A stretch of 37,433 nt of DNA from Clostridia bacterium. GTDB taxonomy: Bacteria > Bacillota > Clostridia > Oscillospirales > CAG-272. How positions within the stretch are numbered: the first letter of the stretch is position 1; each line of letters starts with the position of its first letter. The translations under genes were made by a program, and so were the position numbers. Where the stretch lies: the NCBI GenBank assembly GCA_017452525.1, contig JAFTMG010000110.1, forward strand, positions 1-37,433. The letters run 5' to 3'. Shown piece after piece: positions 23,747 through 32,148 of the stretch. The notes under the pieces are model-generated. The model ran no database searches and was not told the origin of the DNA. It saw only the letters and a program-made list of their open reading frames with translations.

Positions 23747-23779
23747 AGAATACGATAATACGAACGGAGTGTGCTTTAT

Positions 23780-25096
23780 ATGAAAACAATCACGTATCAA
23801 AAGAGCATTGACGTGCGCGGCGCGTATGATGTTGCCGTGGTCGGCAGCGGTCCTGCGGGGCTTTGCGCGGCGGTGGCGGCGGCAGAGGAGGGAGCCCGCG
23901 TCGTCCTGATCGAGCGCTTCGGCATCCTGGGCGGCAATCTGACCGTGGGGCACGTGTCCCCCATTCTGGGCGCGGTCAGCGGCGGCACCATGGCGGCGCG
24001 TGTGATCGACATGCTGAAGGAAAAGCATCCCGATACCCCCGCGGTCCTGACCCGAAACGGCAAGGAGGAGCATCTGGACCACGAGGAGGCAAAGAGCCTG
24101 TTTCCCGCATGGGTCAAGAAAAGCGGCGTTGCCATTATGCTGTGTACCTCGGTGGTCGACGTGATCAAGGAGGGCAACACCGTGACGGGCCTGATCCTCG
24201 AGACCCCGACGGGGCTTGGCGCCATTGAGGCAAAGGTGGTGATCGATGCCTCGGGCGACGGCAGAGCCGCCTATATGGCAGGTGCCGAATACTGCATCGG
24301 CCGTGACAGCGACGGAAAGATCCAACCCTGCACGCTGGAATTTCTGGTGGACAATGTGGACGAGTCGGTGGGCATTGCCGCTTGGGGCGGCTCCGACCCG
24401 GTCAAGCTCCCCGACGGTCAGGAATACCGCGCGCTGTGCAAGCAGAAGAATGCCGAGGGCGAGCTTCCCAAAAACGTTTCCATCGTGCGCCTGCATCGCA
24501 CGGGCAATCCGGGTGAGCGCAGTGTCAACGCGACCCAGCTCAACGGGATCGATCCCCTCGATCCGCTGGCATTGGGGGACGCGGAGGTGGAGCTTCGCGG
24601 GCAGATCGACGCTTGCCTGAAGTTTTTGCATACCTACGTGCCCGGCTTTGAGCATTGCCGCTTCAAGAGCTCGGGGGCAACGCTGGGTGTCCGTGAGACC
24701 CGCCGCATTATGGGCGACGCGACGGTGGGAGATGCCGACGTGGAGCAGGGGCTCCATTATGATGACGCGGTCGTCCATAACGCATGGTTCCTCATCGATA
24801 TCCATAATCCCGCAGGCGGCGGTCAGGCAGAGGGCTTCGCGCAGCCCGCTCAGCCCTACGATATCCGTTACGGCTGTCTCTTGCCCCGCGGTATTGAAAA
24901 TCTGCTGACTGCCGGACGCTGTATTTCCGGCACACACCGTGCTCACGCATCCTACCGTGTCATGACCGTCTGCATGGCAATGGGTGAGGCCGCGGGCGTT
25001 GCCGCTGCTTTGGCGGTCAAGTCAGGAAAGACACCGCGAGAGGTGGGAGCCGAAGAGGTTCGCCGTGTACTTGAGGCACGCGGTGTGGAGCTGTAA
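23780..25096 (+). CDS. FAD-dependent oxidoreductase (FAD_oxidored family)
   Basis: A 438-residue flavoprotein of the family related to fumarate reductase flavin subunits and GidA-like folds. The dinucleotide-binding motif is VAVVGSGPAGLCAAVAAAEE (about 20-39), with IER at the end of the second strand. GILGGNLTVGHVSPILGA follows, then VVIDASGDGRAAYMAGAEY, a second conserved block. The C-terminal TAGRCISGTHRAHASYRVMT closes the FAD site. The ATG at 23780 lies ten bases after GGAG. Members oxidise or reduce small hydroxy acids or sugars, but the substrate is unpredictable. It has its own promoter, and a Cys-rich protein and a GH20-like hydrolase follow on the same strand. A shared role in amino-sugar use is possible. 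Confidence 0.85.
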   Translation: MKTITYQKSIDVRGAYDVAVVGSGPAGLCAAVAAAEEGARVVLIERFGILGGNLTVGHVSPILGAVSGGTMAARVIDMLKEKHPDTPAVLTRNGKEEHLDHEEAKSLFPAWVKKSGVAIMLCTSVVDVIKEGNTVTGLILETPTGLGAIEAKVVIDASGDGRAAYMAGAEYCIGRDSDGKIQPCTLEFLVDNVDESVGIAAWGGSDPVKLPDGQEYRALCKQKNAEGELPKNVSIVRLHRTGNPGERSVNATQLNGIDPLDPLALGDAEVELRGQIDACLKFLHTYVPGFEHCRFKSSGATLGVRETRRIMGDATVGDADVEQGLHYDDAVVHNAWFLIDIHNPAGGGQAEGFAQPAQPYDIRYGCLLPRGIENLLTAGRCISGTHRAHASYRVMTVCMAMGEAAGVAAALAVKSGKTPREVGAEEVRRVLEARGVEL

Positions 25097-25185
25097 GTAT
25101 CGGATAGCCACGCAGAGGTTGCGTAGAGCTTTGAAAATGTGATGAAGGCTGAAAAATATCGCAACAAAAAGGGAGAAAGACATCT

Positions 25186-25692
25186 ATGGAACAGAAAAAC
25201 ACAAGGCCGCGGATTGAAGAGTCGATTCTTGCCTTACTGAACGGAGAGAGACAACGTATCGCTCTGGATTTTGTTTCTTATGTGAAATCTCTGCGCATGA
25301 CACCCCAGTGGGCGTCTGTAAATTCTTGGGCGGTGTCTTATAAGGGAAAACGGGTGTGCTATATCAAGCTGGTGATGCGGCAGGGAGAAAATGCGTGGTA
25401 CATTCGCCCTGCGGTACGGTATGACGAAACCTTGAGACGTTTTTGTATCGAGGAGCAGATCGAGCAACAGATGCTTGACAATGTTCATTATTGTATCAGG
25501 TGCGGAAAATGCGCGCCGGGTATAACTGTGACATTCTTTGATAGAACACTTGAGCATGTCTGCTGTTCCCCCATTGATTTTGAGTTTCATAATCCGGGTG
25601 AGGTTGAGCTTGCTTGTGTGAAGAAATTGATCGAATACAGACGGAAATGTATCGGCTGTAAAAATCGGGTGAGCCCTGTATTTTCAGAGTAG
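25186..25692 (+). CDS. Cysteine-rich hypothetical protein
   Basis: A 168-residue soluble protein with an ATG preceded by GGGAG. No signal peptide or membrane segment is seen. The C-terminal half has cysteines in C-x2-C-x2-C (YCIRCGKC, about 104-109), a CC pair near 125 and a last C-x2-C (KCIGCKNR, near 156), a pattern for one or two zinc sites. The N-terminal part reads ILALLNGERQRIALDFVSYV, followed by tryptophan-rich strands (PQWASVNSWAVSYKGKRVCY). I do not recognise a family. It is more AT-rich than its neighbours, with an 89-base gap upstream and 38 bases downstream, so it may have inserted between them. Confidence 0.65.
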   Translation: MEQKNTRPRIEESILALLNGERQRIALDFVSYVKSLRMTPQWASVNSWAVSYKGKRVCYIKLVMRQGENAWYIRPAVRYDETLRRFCIEEQIEQQMLDNVHYCIRCGKCAPGITVTFFDRTLEHVCCSPIDFEFHNPGEVELACVKKLIEYRRKCIGCKNRVSPVFSE

Positions 25693-25730
25693 GGCGCGAA
25701 ACTGCAAATTGAAAATAAGGAGATTCCAAT

Positions 25731-27101
25731 ATGTTATACTATATTTTGAAATCGGATGCGGATATCTGCTTCCCGAAGGGGATGGATCCGTGCTTGCCGG
25801 GTGAACTGCTCAGCGGATATACCCAAGGCACAGAATTTTCTATCAAACACAACGATTCGTTGCAGACTATCACGGTGGGAGAGGTGAATGGCGAATGTGC
25901 CGTCGCGGACGCGGATGCGGTCGTGCTGGAGATCACGGAGCAGGGCGTCAGCATTACAGGCACCGATCCTGCCGCGACGATGCGTGGATTTATCACTATG
26001 CTTGAGCGGATCGAGTACGACCATGCAAGTGACAGCTTCCGTATCCCTTGCGGACATATTGAGGAGAAGCCGCATATGGCATTCCGCAGTGTCCATCTCT
26101 GTCTTTTCCCGGAGACCCCTCTGCGCTTTATGCAAAAGTGCATCCGCGCCTGCGGCATCGCCAAATATTCACACATCGTGCTGGAATTCTGGGGCATGCT
26201 GAAAATGGACTGCATGGCGGAGCTTGCCTGGCCCTTTGCCCACACGAAAGAGAAGATCCGCCCGCTGATCGAGGAGGCAAAGGCGTTGGGGATGGAGGTC
26301 ATCCCCATGTTCAACCATTTGGGGCACGCCTCTGCCAACCGTGAGCTTTACGGCAAGCACGTGGTGCTGGATCAGAACCCGCGGTTGGAATATCTGTTCA
26401 ACACCCACGGCTGGGAATGGGATTTTGAAAGCAAAGAGGTCTGCGCGCTTCTGGCGCAGGTCCGCCGTGAGCTGATCGAGCTGTGCGGCGAGGGTTCCTA
26501 TTTCCATCTCGGATGTGACGAGGCGTATTCGCTCGGTTACGGCGAGAACCGCGCCGAGGTACTTTGCCGCTATCTCAACGGCATCGCGGCGGAATTGCGG
26601 GAGCAGGGCAGACGCGCCATCATCTGGGGCGATATGCTGCTTCTGCGCCGCGACTATGCGGGTGAGCCGCAGAGATATTCCTGCAATATGGAAAATGAGC
26701 AGATCTATCGCACCCTGTTGGCGGGGCTTGACCGAGACATCATCATTGCCGATTGGCAGTATCATTTGTCCTGCGATGTCTGGAAGTCGTCCGTCACCTT
26801 GAAGGAGGCGGGCTTTGAGGTCATTTGTTGCCCCTGGGATGCGCAGTCCAACGCCCGTTCTGCCATCGTCAACGCGCGGAGTCAGGGGCTGCTCGATATC
26901 ATGCACACCACGTGGCACACCCTTGCCAAGGGCTTTCCCATCATGCTCTATTCTGGCAGAGCGGCATACAGCGGCGAGACCGAGGTCAAGTCCAAGGAGG
27001 TCCGCTTCTCCGCCGCCGAGGTGGCACGGCGTGTTCTTCCTGCCCACGGTGTATACGAGGATGCCGGCTGGTCGGAAAAGGTGATCGGCCCGGGACTGTG
27101 A
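25731..27101 (+). CDS. Glycoside hydrolase family 20-like beta-N-acetylhexosaminidase
   Basis: A 456-residue protein with AAGGAG seven bases before the ATG. The N-terminal 110 residues look like the GH20b cap domain (VVLEITEQGVSITGTDPAAT). The TIM barrel follows, with GMEVIPMFNHLGHASANREL and, at 263-264, the Asp-Glu pair in YFHLGCDEAYSLG. In GH20 enzymes this pair is the acid/base and the substrate-assisting aspartate. WGDMLL and the later tryptophan-rich strands (DIMHTTWHTLAKGFPIMLYS) fit the sugar site. No signal peptide is visible, so it acts inside the cell on imported N-acetylhexosamine oligosaccharides. It is downstream of the FAD oxidoreductase and ends at a strong terminator. Confidence 0.83.
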   Translation: MLYYILKSDADICFPKGMDPCLPGELLSGYTQGTEFSIKHNDSLQTITVGEVNGECAVADADAVVLEITEQGVSITGTDPAATMRGFITMLERIEYDHASDSFRIPCGHIEEKPHMAFRSVHLCLFPETPLRFMQKCIRACGIAKYSHIVLEFWGMLKMDCMAELAWPFAHTKEKIRPLIEEAKALGMEVIPMFNHLGHASANRELYGKHVVLDQNPRLEYLFNTHGWEWDFESKEVCALLAQVRRELIELCGEGSYFHLGCDEAYSLGYGENRAEVLCRYLNGIAAELREQGRRAIIWGDMLLLRRDYAGEPQRYSCNMENEQIYRTLLAGLDRDIIIADWQYHLSCDVWKSSVTLKEAGFEVICCPWDAQSNARSAIVNARSQGLLDIMHTTWHTLAKGFPIMLYSGRAAYSGETEVKSKEVRFSAAEVARRVLPAHGVYEDAGWSEKVIGPGL

Positions 27102-27125
27102 CGAAGAGCACCGAAATTGTATTTT

Positions 27126-27162
27126 CAAGCGACCCGAGATTGTCCGGGTCGCTTGTTTTTTT
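27126..27162 (+). terminator. Rho-independent terminator after the GH20-like gene
   Basis: CAAGCGACCCG (27126-27136) pairs perfectly with CGGGTCGCTTG (27145-27155), followed by seven T. Confidence 0.92.
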
Positions 27163-27181
27163 GCTTTCCCCGCGCGCCCTC

Positions 27182-27210
27182 TTGACTTTTCGGCGGTTGT
27201 ACTGTATAAT
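27182..27210 (+). promoter_or_regulatory. Promoter of rimO-pgsA
   Basis: TTGACT (27182-27187), a 17-base spacer and a perfect TATAAT (27205-27210). Confidence 0.85.
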
Positions 27211-27257
27211 GATATATTGAATGAAAGATGCCAGAAAGGGCAGGGAGGAGTCCGTGA

Positions 27258-28616
27258 ATGAAAATCGGATTTGTGTCGTTGGGTTGTCCCAAGAATCAAT
27301 TGGATACAGAGGTCATGCTGCATGAGGTCCTGCAGGCGGAATATGAGATCACCCCTGAGGAGACTGAGGCGGATATCGTGATCATCAATACCTGCGCCTT
27401 TATCGAAAGTGCCAAGCAGGAGGCGATCGACAATATTCTCGATATCGCTTGGCTGAAAAAGCATAACAATCTGCAGGCGATCGTTGTCACGGGTTGTCTT
27501 GCCGAGCGCTATCGCGAGGAGATCTTCAAGGAGCTGCCCGAGGTGGACGCGCTTCTCGGCGTTGGCAGTATCCATAATATTGTCGAAGCCATCAAGGCGG
27601 TGGAGACCAAGGCAGGACGCAAGAAGAAGTATGCCTCCTTTGAGGACAAGGAGCAGGTGAGACTTGGCGGTGACCGCGTGCTGACCACGCCCGAATATAC
27701 CGCGTATCTGAAGATCGCTGAGGGTTGCGACAACCGCTGTGCTTACTGTGCCATTCCCGCCATCCGCGGCAGATTCCGCAGCCGCCCCATGGAGGATCTG
27801 GTGGCAGAGGCAAAGCAGCTGGAGGAGCTGGGTGTGCGCGAGCTGAATATCGTGGCGCAGGATATCACCCGCTACGGACAGGATATTTACGGTGAGTACC
27901 GTCTGGCACAGCTTTTGCGCCGCATCACCGAGGCAACGTCCATCCCGTGGATCCGTCTGCTGTACTGCTATCCCGATAAGATCACCGACGAGCTGATCGC
28001 CGAGATGAGAGACAATCCGCGCATCGTCAAATACATCGATATGCCCATGCAGCATATCAGCGACCGCATGCTGACCGCCATGAACCGTCACGGCGACAGC
28101 GCGCTGATCCGGGGCGTGGTTGCAAAGCTGCGCCGTGAGATCCCCGAGATTGTTATCCGCACTACCTTCATCACCGGCTTCCCCGGTGAGTCCGAGGAGG
28201 ACTTTGAGGAGCTTTGCACCTTTGTCCGCGAGATGGAGTTTGACCACGTGGGCGTATTCCCCTATTCCCGCGAGGAGGACACGCCTGCATACGATTTCCC
28301 CGACCAGATCGATACCCAGACGGCACAGGACCGTGCCGATATGATCATGGCGGATCAGATGGAGATCAATGCCCGCAAGAACGAGGCGAAGGTAGGGAAG
28401 GTCCTTAAGGTGCTGTGCGAGGATTACGATCCCGTCAGCGAGATCCACTTCGGCAGAAGTGAGGCAGATGCCCCCGAGATCGACGGAAAGGTCTATTTCC
28501 GCGCGCCCGGTCGCATCGCGCCCGGCTCGTTTATGTACGTCAAGATCCGCGAGGTGTCCGAGTATGACCTGATCGGCCGCGCGGTGGAAGCCAAGACGGC
28601 AAAAGAAAATCAGTAA
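27258..28616 (+). CDS. rimO: Ribosomal protein S12 methylthiotransferase
   Basis: A 452-residue radical SAM enzyme that adds a methylthio group to the conserved aspartate of ribosomal protein S12. All three parts are visible. The N-terminal UPF0004 domain has cluster cysteines Cys10 (GCPKNQ), Cys46 (NTCAF) and Cys80 (VTGCLAERY). The radical SAM core has Cys157, Cys161 and Cys164 (CDNRCAYC), followed by RGRFRSR. A C-terminal TRAM domain (about 385-445) closes the protein. GCPKNQ and the length distinguish RimO from MiaB. It is followed 22 bases later by pgsA, an arrangement common in Firmicutes. Confidence 0.95.
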   Translation: MKIGFVSLGCPKNQLDTEVMLHEVLQAEYEITPEETEADIVIINTCAFIESAKQEAIDNILDIAWLKKHNNLQAIVVTGCLAERYREEIFKELPEVDALLGVGSIHNIVEAIKAVETKAGRKKKYASFEDKEQVRLGGDRVLTTPEYTAYLKIAEGCDNRCAYCAIPAIRGRFRSRPMEDLVAEAKQLEELGVRELNIVAQDITRYGQDIYGEYRLAQLLRRITEATSIPWIRLLYCYPDKITDELIAEMRDNPRIVKYIDMPMQHISDRMLTAMNRHGDSALIRGVVAKLRREIPEIVIRTTFITGFPGESEEDFEELCTFVREMEFDHVGVFPYSREEDTPAYDFPDQIDTQTAQDRADMIMADQMEINARKNEAKVGKVLKVLCEDYDPVSEIHFGRSEADAPEIDGKVYFRAPGRIAPGSFMYVKIREVSEYDLIGRAVEAKTAKENQ

Positions 28617-28638
28617 TTAGGAAAGGATGGGCTTATCT

Positions 28639-29259
28639 ATGAATCTTCCCAATAAGCTCTCTCTGCTTCGTATGATCCTGGTGCCGGTCTTTATGGTCGT
28701 GCTTGCCCTGCCGGGAACTGTTCTTCCGCTGTGGCTCTCCTCCGTGATCGGAACGGTGATCTTCATCGTGGCATCCATCACCGATTGCCTTGACGGCAAG
28801 ATCGCCCGCAAATACAATCTGATCACCGATTTCGGTAAGCTGATCGACCCGCTGGCGGACAAATTTATGGTCATCGGCGCGCTGATTATGATCCTTTACC
28901 GTGCGAACACCTACCGCGCCCTCTTTGTGCTGGCGCTGACCGTGGTGGTCTTCCGTGAGCTGGCGGTTACCGCCATGCGTCTGATCACGGCGTCCAAATC
29001 GGGCGTGGCAGTCCCTGCCAATATGCTCGGCAAGATCAAAACGGTCTCGCAGATCGTCTTTGTGATCGCCGCGCTGATCGAGCCTTTGCTCTATCCCGTG
29101 GGAGGGGCTTCGATCCAGGTCATCCCCGTGACACAGTGGGCGCGTCTGGCACAGATCCTGCCGTTGACGCTGCTGTCCGGCATCGTCATGTCGGTGTTCA
29201 CCGTCTGGTCGGGCATCCATTATATCGTAGCACTCTGGAAGTATATTGAAACGAAATAA
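28639..29259 (+). CDS. pgsA: CDP-diacylglycerol-glycerol-3-phosphate 3-phosphatidyltransferase
   Basis: A 206-residue membrane enzyme that makes phosphatidylglycerophosphate from CDP-diacylglycerol and glycerol 3-phosphate. The CDP-alcohol phosphotransferase motif is complete: Asp49, Asp52-Gly53, Ala56-Arg57, Gly66, Asp70 and Asp74 (DCLDGKIARKYN, then DFGKLIDPLADK). About six hydrophobic helices are visible. The start MNLPNKLSLLRM is the family start. The upstream in-frame ATG at 28627 overlaps the AAAGGAT ribosome site and is rejected. A terminator-like hairpin follows. Confidence 0.93.
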   Translation: MNLPNKLSLLRMILVPVFMVVLALPGTVLPLWLSSVIGTVIFIVASITDCLDGKIARKYNLITDFGKLIDPLADKFMVIGALIMILYRANTYRALFVLALTVVVFRELAVTAMRLITASKSGVAVPANMLGKIKTVSQIVFVIAALIEPLLYPVGGASIQVIPVTQWARLAQILPLTLLSGIVMSVFTVWSGIHYIVALWKYIETK

Positions 29260-29264
29260 CGGCG

Positions 29265-29311
29265 GGCGCGAAGCCGGGCGGTGTGCGCTCGGCTTCGCGC
29301 CGTACCTTTTT
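29265..29311 (+). terminator. Rho-independent terminator after pgsA
   Basis: GGCGCGAAGCCG (29265-29276) pairs perfectly with CGGCTTCGCGCC (29290-29301). A T run at 29307-29311 follows after five bases. Confidence 0.75.
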
Positions 29312-29325
29312 CACATAGGAGAAAA

Positions 29326-29348
29326 GCTTGAAAATTCGATTTTCAAGC
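29326..29348. repeat. Small perfect AT-rich hairpin
   Basis: GCTTGAAAAT (29326-29335) pairs with ATTTTCAAGC (29339-29348) around a TCG loop. It lies in the leader of the alpha/beta hydrolase gene. It could be a regulatory mRNA hairpin or a short repeat; no T run follows. Confidence 0.4.
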
Positions 29349-29431
29349 GGCATTCGTGACAGCGAAGCGCCGCCGTTTCGGAACATGAAACCGTCACAAA
29401 AGCAAGCTATCAGAAAGGAATGGTCATAAAA

Positions 29432-30178
29432 ATGACATATACCACCATCAAGCGGGCGTATGAGATCCCGTGTAAGCACAATATCCGTCCCGATTCGGCG
29501 CACGTGATCCTCGCCTGCCACGGCTTTGGCAGCAATATGGAGGGGCGCGCCAATACCATGCTGTTTGAGGCGGCGGCGAGAGACGGCATTCAGATGATCG
29601 CCTTCGATTTTCCCGCGCACGGGCAGAGTACCGCACCCGACAACGCCCTCACTGTCACCAACTGTCTGGACGACATCACCGCTGTCTATGACTACGTCAA
29701 GTCTCTCGCGCCCGCGGCGGAGATCAGCCTCTTCGGCAGCAGCATGGGTGCCAACTTCCTGCTCAACTGGATCAGCCGTGAAAACAAGAAGGGCGTGCGA
29801 ACCGTCAAAAACGTAGTCTGCCGTTGCGCCGCCGTTTGTCTGCGCTCCATTCTGGAGAGCAAGATCGGCGAGGAGAATATGCAGCGTTTCCGTGATACGG
29901 GCTGGGTCGAAATGGGCTACGAGCGCAAGATGAAGGTGCCCTACCAGTTCTTCAAGGAGGTGGAGCGGTTTGATGCCTTCCAGCTCTTCCGCAAGGGCAA
30001 GGAGCATTATCTTTTCCTGCACGGAACGGAGGACGAAACGGCACTTCTCGCCGATATCCGCCGCTTTACACACCTGTATAAGCTGACTCTGGTGGAGATT
30101 CCCGGTGCAGGACACCGTTTTACCGAGCCCGGGGAGATGGAAAAGGTCGTGTTTGAAGCAGTCAGCTACATGAGATGA
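29432..30178 (+). CDS. Alpha/beta hydrolase (lysophospholipase/esterase-like)
   Basis: A 248-residue serine hydrolase. The oxyanion strand is ACHGFGSNMEGR (29-40) and the nucleophile elbow is GSSMG with Ser104. The acid is probably Asp201 (HGTEDE) and the base His228 (GAGHRF). The set gives a full catalytic triad. There is no signal peptide. It looks like cytoplasmic esterases of the BAAT/lysophospholipase kind; the ester substrate is unknown. The ATG at 29432 is preferred over the ATG at 29420, which directly abuts AAAGGA. It lies in its own unit after the pgsA terminator, and no clear promoter was recognised. Confidence 0.83.
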   Translation: MTYTTIKRAYEIPCKHNIRPDSAHVILACHGFGSNMEGRANTMLFEAAARDGIQMIAFDFPAHGQSTAPDNALTVTNCLDDITAVYDYVKSLAPAAEISLFGSSMGANFLLNWISRENKKGVRTVKNVVCRCAAVCLRSILESKIGEENMQRFRDTGWVEMGYERKMKVPYQFFKEVERFDAFQLFRKGKEHYLFLHGTEDETALLADIRRFTHLYKLTLVEIPGAGHRFTEPGEMEKVVFEAVSYMR

Positions 30179-30220
30179 TAAAAAATTCATGATTTTTGAT
30201 AAAATTTTCACCTTTACCCC

Positions 30221-30249
30221 TTTACAAGAGCAAAGTGATGTGATATAAT
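30221..30249 (+). promoter_or_regulatory. Promoter of the ThyX-like gene
   Basis: TTTACA (30221-30226), a 17-base spacer and a perfect TATAAT (30244-30249). Confidence 0.8.
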
Positions 30250-30311
30250 ACTCCTATGTTCATAAAGGGAGCCTCCCGAAAGGTGATTTCGAGAAAGCGA
30301 GGATGACAGCC

Positions 30312-30938
30312 ATGTTGAAGATTGAACGTGTCAGCGTAATGAATATGGAAAACGCCATCCGCGGTGCCCGCAACCCGATGAACAGCTGGGACCGTATGGA
30401 CAGTTATTATGATGAGCAGGGTAACTATATCCTCGGCGAGAACGATCTTGGTCTGGCTTCGCGCTTGGCACATGCCGGCAGCGACCACCGCAAATTCCTG
30501 CGCCAGATCTTTGTTTCCGTGGATATCACTGCCCCCCTGTATTGGTGGAAGGAGTTTGATACCTATAAGGTAGGCACCGTGGCGAACTCTACCTCTACCA
30601 TGCATAAGATCCATGCGAAGCCCTTCAGCCGTGACGATTTCTCCTGTGACCGTCTGGATGAGGGTGGTTTGGCAATGTTGGATTCCATCATCACCTACCT
30701 TGAGTCAGAGCGATCCCGGTTCTTGCGCAACAAAGAGGACCGTCGATCCTGGCATAATATGATACAGATCCTTCCCACAAGTTATAATCAGATGCGTACC
30801 GTTTCGCTCAATTACGAGAATCTGATCAACATCTATTACGCGCGCAGAAATCATAAGCTTCCCGAGTGGCACGTGTTGTGCGACTGGATTATGACTCTTC
30901 CGTATGCGTCGGAATTGATCGCGATCAAAGAGGATTGA
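30312..30938 (+). CDS. ThyX-like protein with degenerate signature
   Basis: A 208-residue protein whose body resembles the flavin-dependent thymidylate synthase fold. AIRGARNPM and GENDLGLASRLAHAGSDHRK come before APLYWWKEFD, the place where ThyX carries the RHRxxSxNxxSxR signature. Here residues 84-98 read TYKVGTVANSTSTMH. Asn92 and Ser95 of the motif remain, but its arginines and histidine are missing. If the relation is right, it is unlikely to make dTMP by the normal mechanism and may act on another nucleotide or be a binding protein. Similar uncharacterised proteins occur in Clostridia and their phages. The ATG at 30312 is preferred (GAGG upstream) over the ATG nine bases earlier. It is a single-gene unit. 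Confidence 0.6.
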   Translation: MLKIERVSVMNMENAIRGARNPMNSWDRMDSYYDEQGNYILGENDLGLASRLAHAGSDHRKFLRQIFVSVDITAPLYWWKEFDTYKVGTVANSTSTMHKIHAKPFSRDDFSCDRLDEGGLAMLDSIITYLESERSRFLRNKEDRRSWHNMIQILPTSYNQMRTVSLNYENLINIYYARRNHKLPEWHVLCDWIMTLPYASELIAIKED

Positions 30939-30961
30939 GCCCTTACCATTTGGAACAGATA

Positions 30962-31002
30962 ACAGGCGGATTGGATCCAAAACCGATCCGTCTGTTTCTT
31001 TT
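30962..31002 (+). terminator. Rho-independent terminator after the ThyX-like gene
   Basis: ACAGGCGGAT (30962-30971) pairs with ATCCGTCTGT (30986-30995, one G-U pair), then TTCTTTT. The loop contains its own TTGGATCCAA palindrome. Confidence 0.75.
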
Positions 31003-31041
31003 ATAAATCACATTGCATTTCATTTAAAGGAGATCAAGAAA

Positions 31042-32133
31042 ATGAACAGAGTTTACAACTTTTCGGCAGGTCCGTCCATGCTGCCCATGCCCGTACTGGA
31101 AAAAGCCGCTTCCGAGCTGGTCTGCTACGGCACCTCAGGTATGTCCGTGATGGAGATGTCACATCGATCTCCGGACTATGAAGCCATCATCAATGACGCA
31201 GAGGCAATGCTCCGCAAGCTGATGAATATTCCCGATAATTATAAGGTGCTCTTCCTGCAGGGCGGTGCCTCCACCCAGTTCGCGGCGGTTCCCATGAACC
31301 TGATCGGTCGCACCGGCAAGGCAGACTACGTGGTATCCGGTCAGTTCTCCGGCAAGGCGTTCAAGGAAGCGCAGAAGCTGGGCTACGACGTCAAGTGTGC
31401 CGCCACCACCAAGGACGACAACTTTGATCACGTTCCCGCACTGACCAAGGATATGTTCCGCCCCGATGCGGCGTACGTTCACGTTTGCTATAACAATACC
31501 ATCTACGGCACCAAATATCCCGAGATCCCCGATACCGGTGATATCCCGCTGGTTGCCGATATGTCCTCCTGCATCATCTCCGAGCCCATCGACGTCAGCA
31601 AGTTTGCCGTTATTTATGCCGGCGCGCAGAAGAATATGGCTCCCGCAGGCATGACCCTCGTCATCGTCCGTGACGATATGCTGGACTATGCTGAGGAGAA
31701 GATGCCCACCATGCTGGAGTGGAAGACCATGGCAGAGAACGGCTCCATGTATAATACCCCTCCTTGCTATACCATCTACATCGCCAAGCTGGTCTACGAG
31801 TGGCTGCTGAGCATCGGCGGTCTGGAGACCATGCAGAAGATGAACCAAGAAAAGGCGGCTCTGCTGTACGATTATCTGGATAGCCAGGATTACTACATCG
31901 CGCCCGTCAAGAAGGAGAGCCGTTCGATGATGAACGTCACTTTCGTCACCGGAGACGCCGAGCTGGATAAGAAGTTCGCCTCCGAGGCAGGCAAAGCAGG
32001 ACTCAAGAATCTGAAGGGTCACCGCTCCGTGGGCGGTATGCGCGCTTCCATCTACAATGCCATGCCCCGCGCAGGCGTTGAAGCGCTGATCGAATTTATG
32101 AAGGCATTCGCTGCCGCAAATCCCAAGAAATAA
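31042..32133 (+). CDS. serC: Phosphoserine aminotransferase
   Basis: A 363-residue class V PLP aminotransferase that converts 3-phosphohydroxypyruvate and glutamate to phosphoserine in serine synthesis. It begins VYNFSAGPSMLPMPVLEKA. It contains the phosphate-binding EMSHRSPDYEAI and GGASTQFAAVPMNL. The PLP lysine is Lys197 in IYAGAQKNMAPAGMT, and the C-terminal KGHRSVGGMRASIYNAMP is the classic SerC ending. AAAGGAG is well placed. serA follows after 15 bases in one transcript. No serB-like phosphatase is present in the window. Confidence 0.96.
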   Translation: MNRVYNFSAGPSMLPMPVLEKAASELVCYGTSGMSVMEMSHRSPDYEAIINDAEAMLRKLMNIPDNYKVLFLQGGASTQFAAVPMNLIGRTGKADYVVSGQFSGKAFKEAQKLGYDVKCAATTKDDNFDHVPALTKDMFRPDAAYVHVCYNNTIYGTKYPEIPDTGDIPLVADMSSCIISEPIDVSKFAVIYAGAQKNMAPAGMTLVIVRDDMLDYAEEKMPTMLEWKTMAENGSMYNTPPCYTIYIAKLVYEWLLSIGGLETMQKMNQEKAALLYDYLDSQDYYIAPVKKESRSMMNVTFVTGDAELDKKFASEAGKAGLKNLKGHRSVGGMRASIYNAMPRAGVEALIEFMKAFAAANPKK

Positions 32134-32148
32134 GAGGAATCTGTCATC

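Larger units (their letters stand above)
23479..23779. other. Divergent intergenic region, 301 bases
   Basis: It holds the minus-strand promoter of the sigma gene (23516-23544) and the plus-strand promoter of the FAD oxidoreductase (23718-23746). Between them is an imperfect AT-rich hairpin (about 23668-23707) in which AAAATCG/CGATTTT arms and GGGC/GCCC pair. Short plus-strand ORFs here have no ribosome site or familiar sequence, and I take them as noncoding. Confidence 0.6.

Noticed and set aside
23516..23783. Short plus-strand open frames of 69-75 codons in the sigma/FAD intergenic region
   Set aside because: They lie over promoters, have no ribosome site, and the product looks like random AT-rich coding.
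26169..28448. A 759-codon minus-strand open frame opposite the GH20-like and rimO genes
   Set aside because: It spans two confidently identified genes, their terminator and promoter, and has no recognisable domain. It is an antisense shadow.
30257..30307. A 16-codon leader ORF before the ThyX-like gene
   Set aside because: There is no ribosome site or amino-acid bias to suggest attenuation; it is probably chance.
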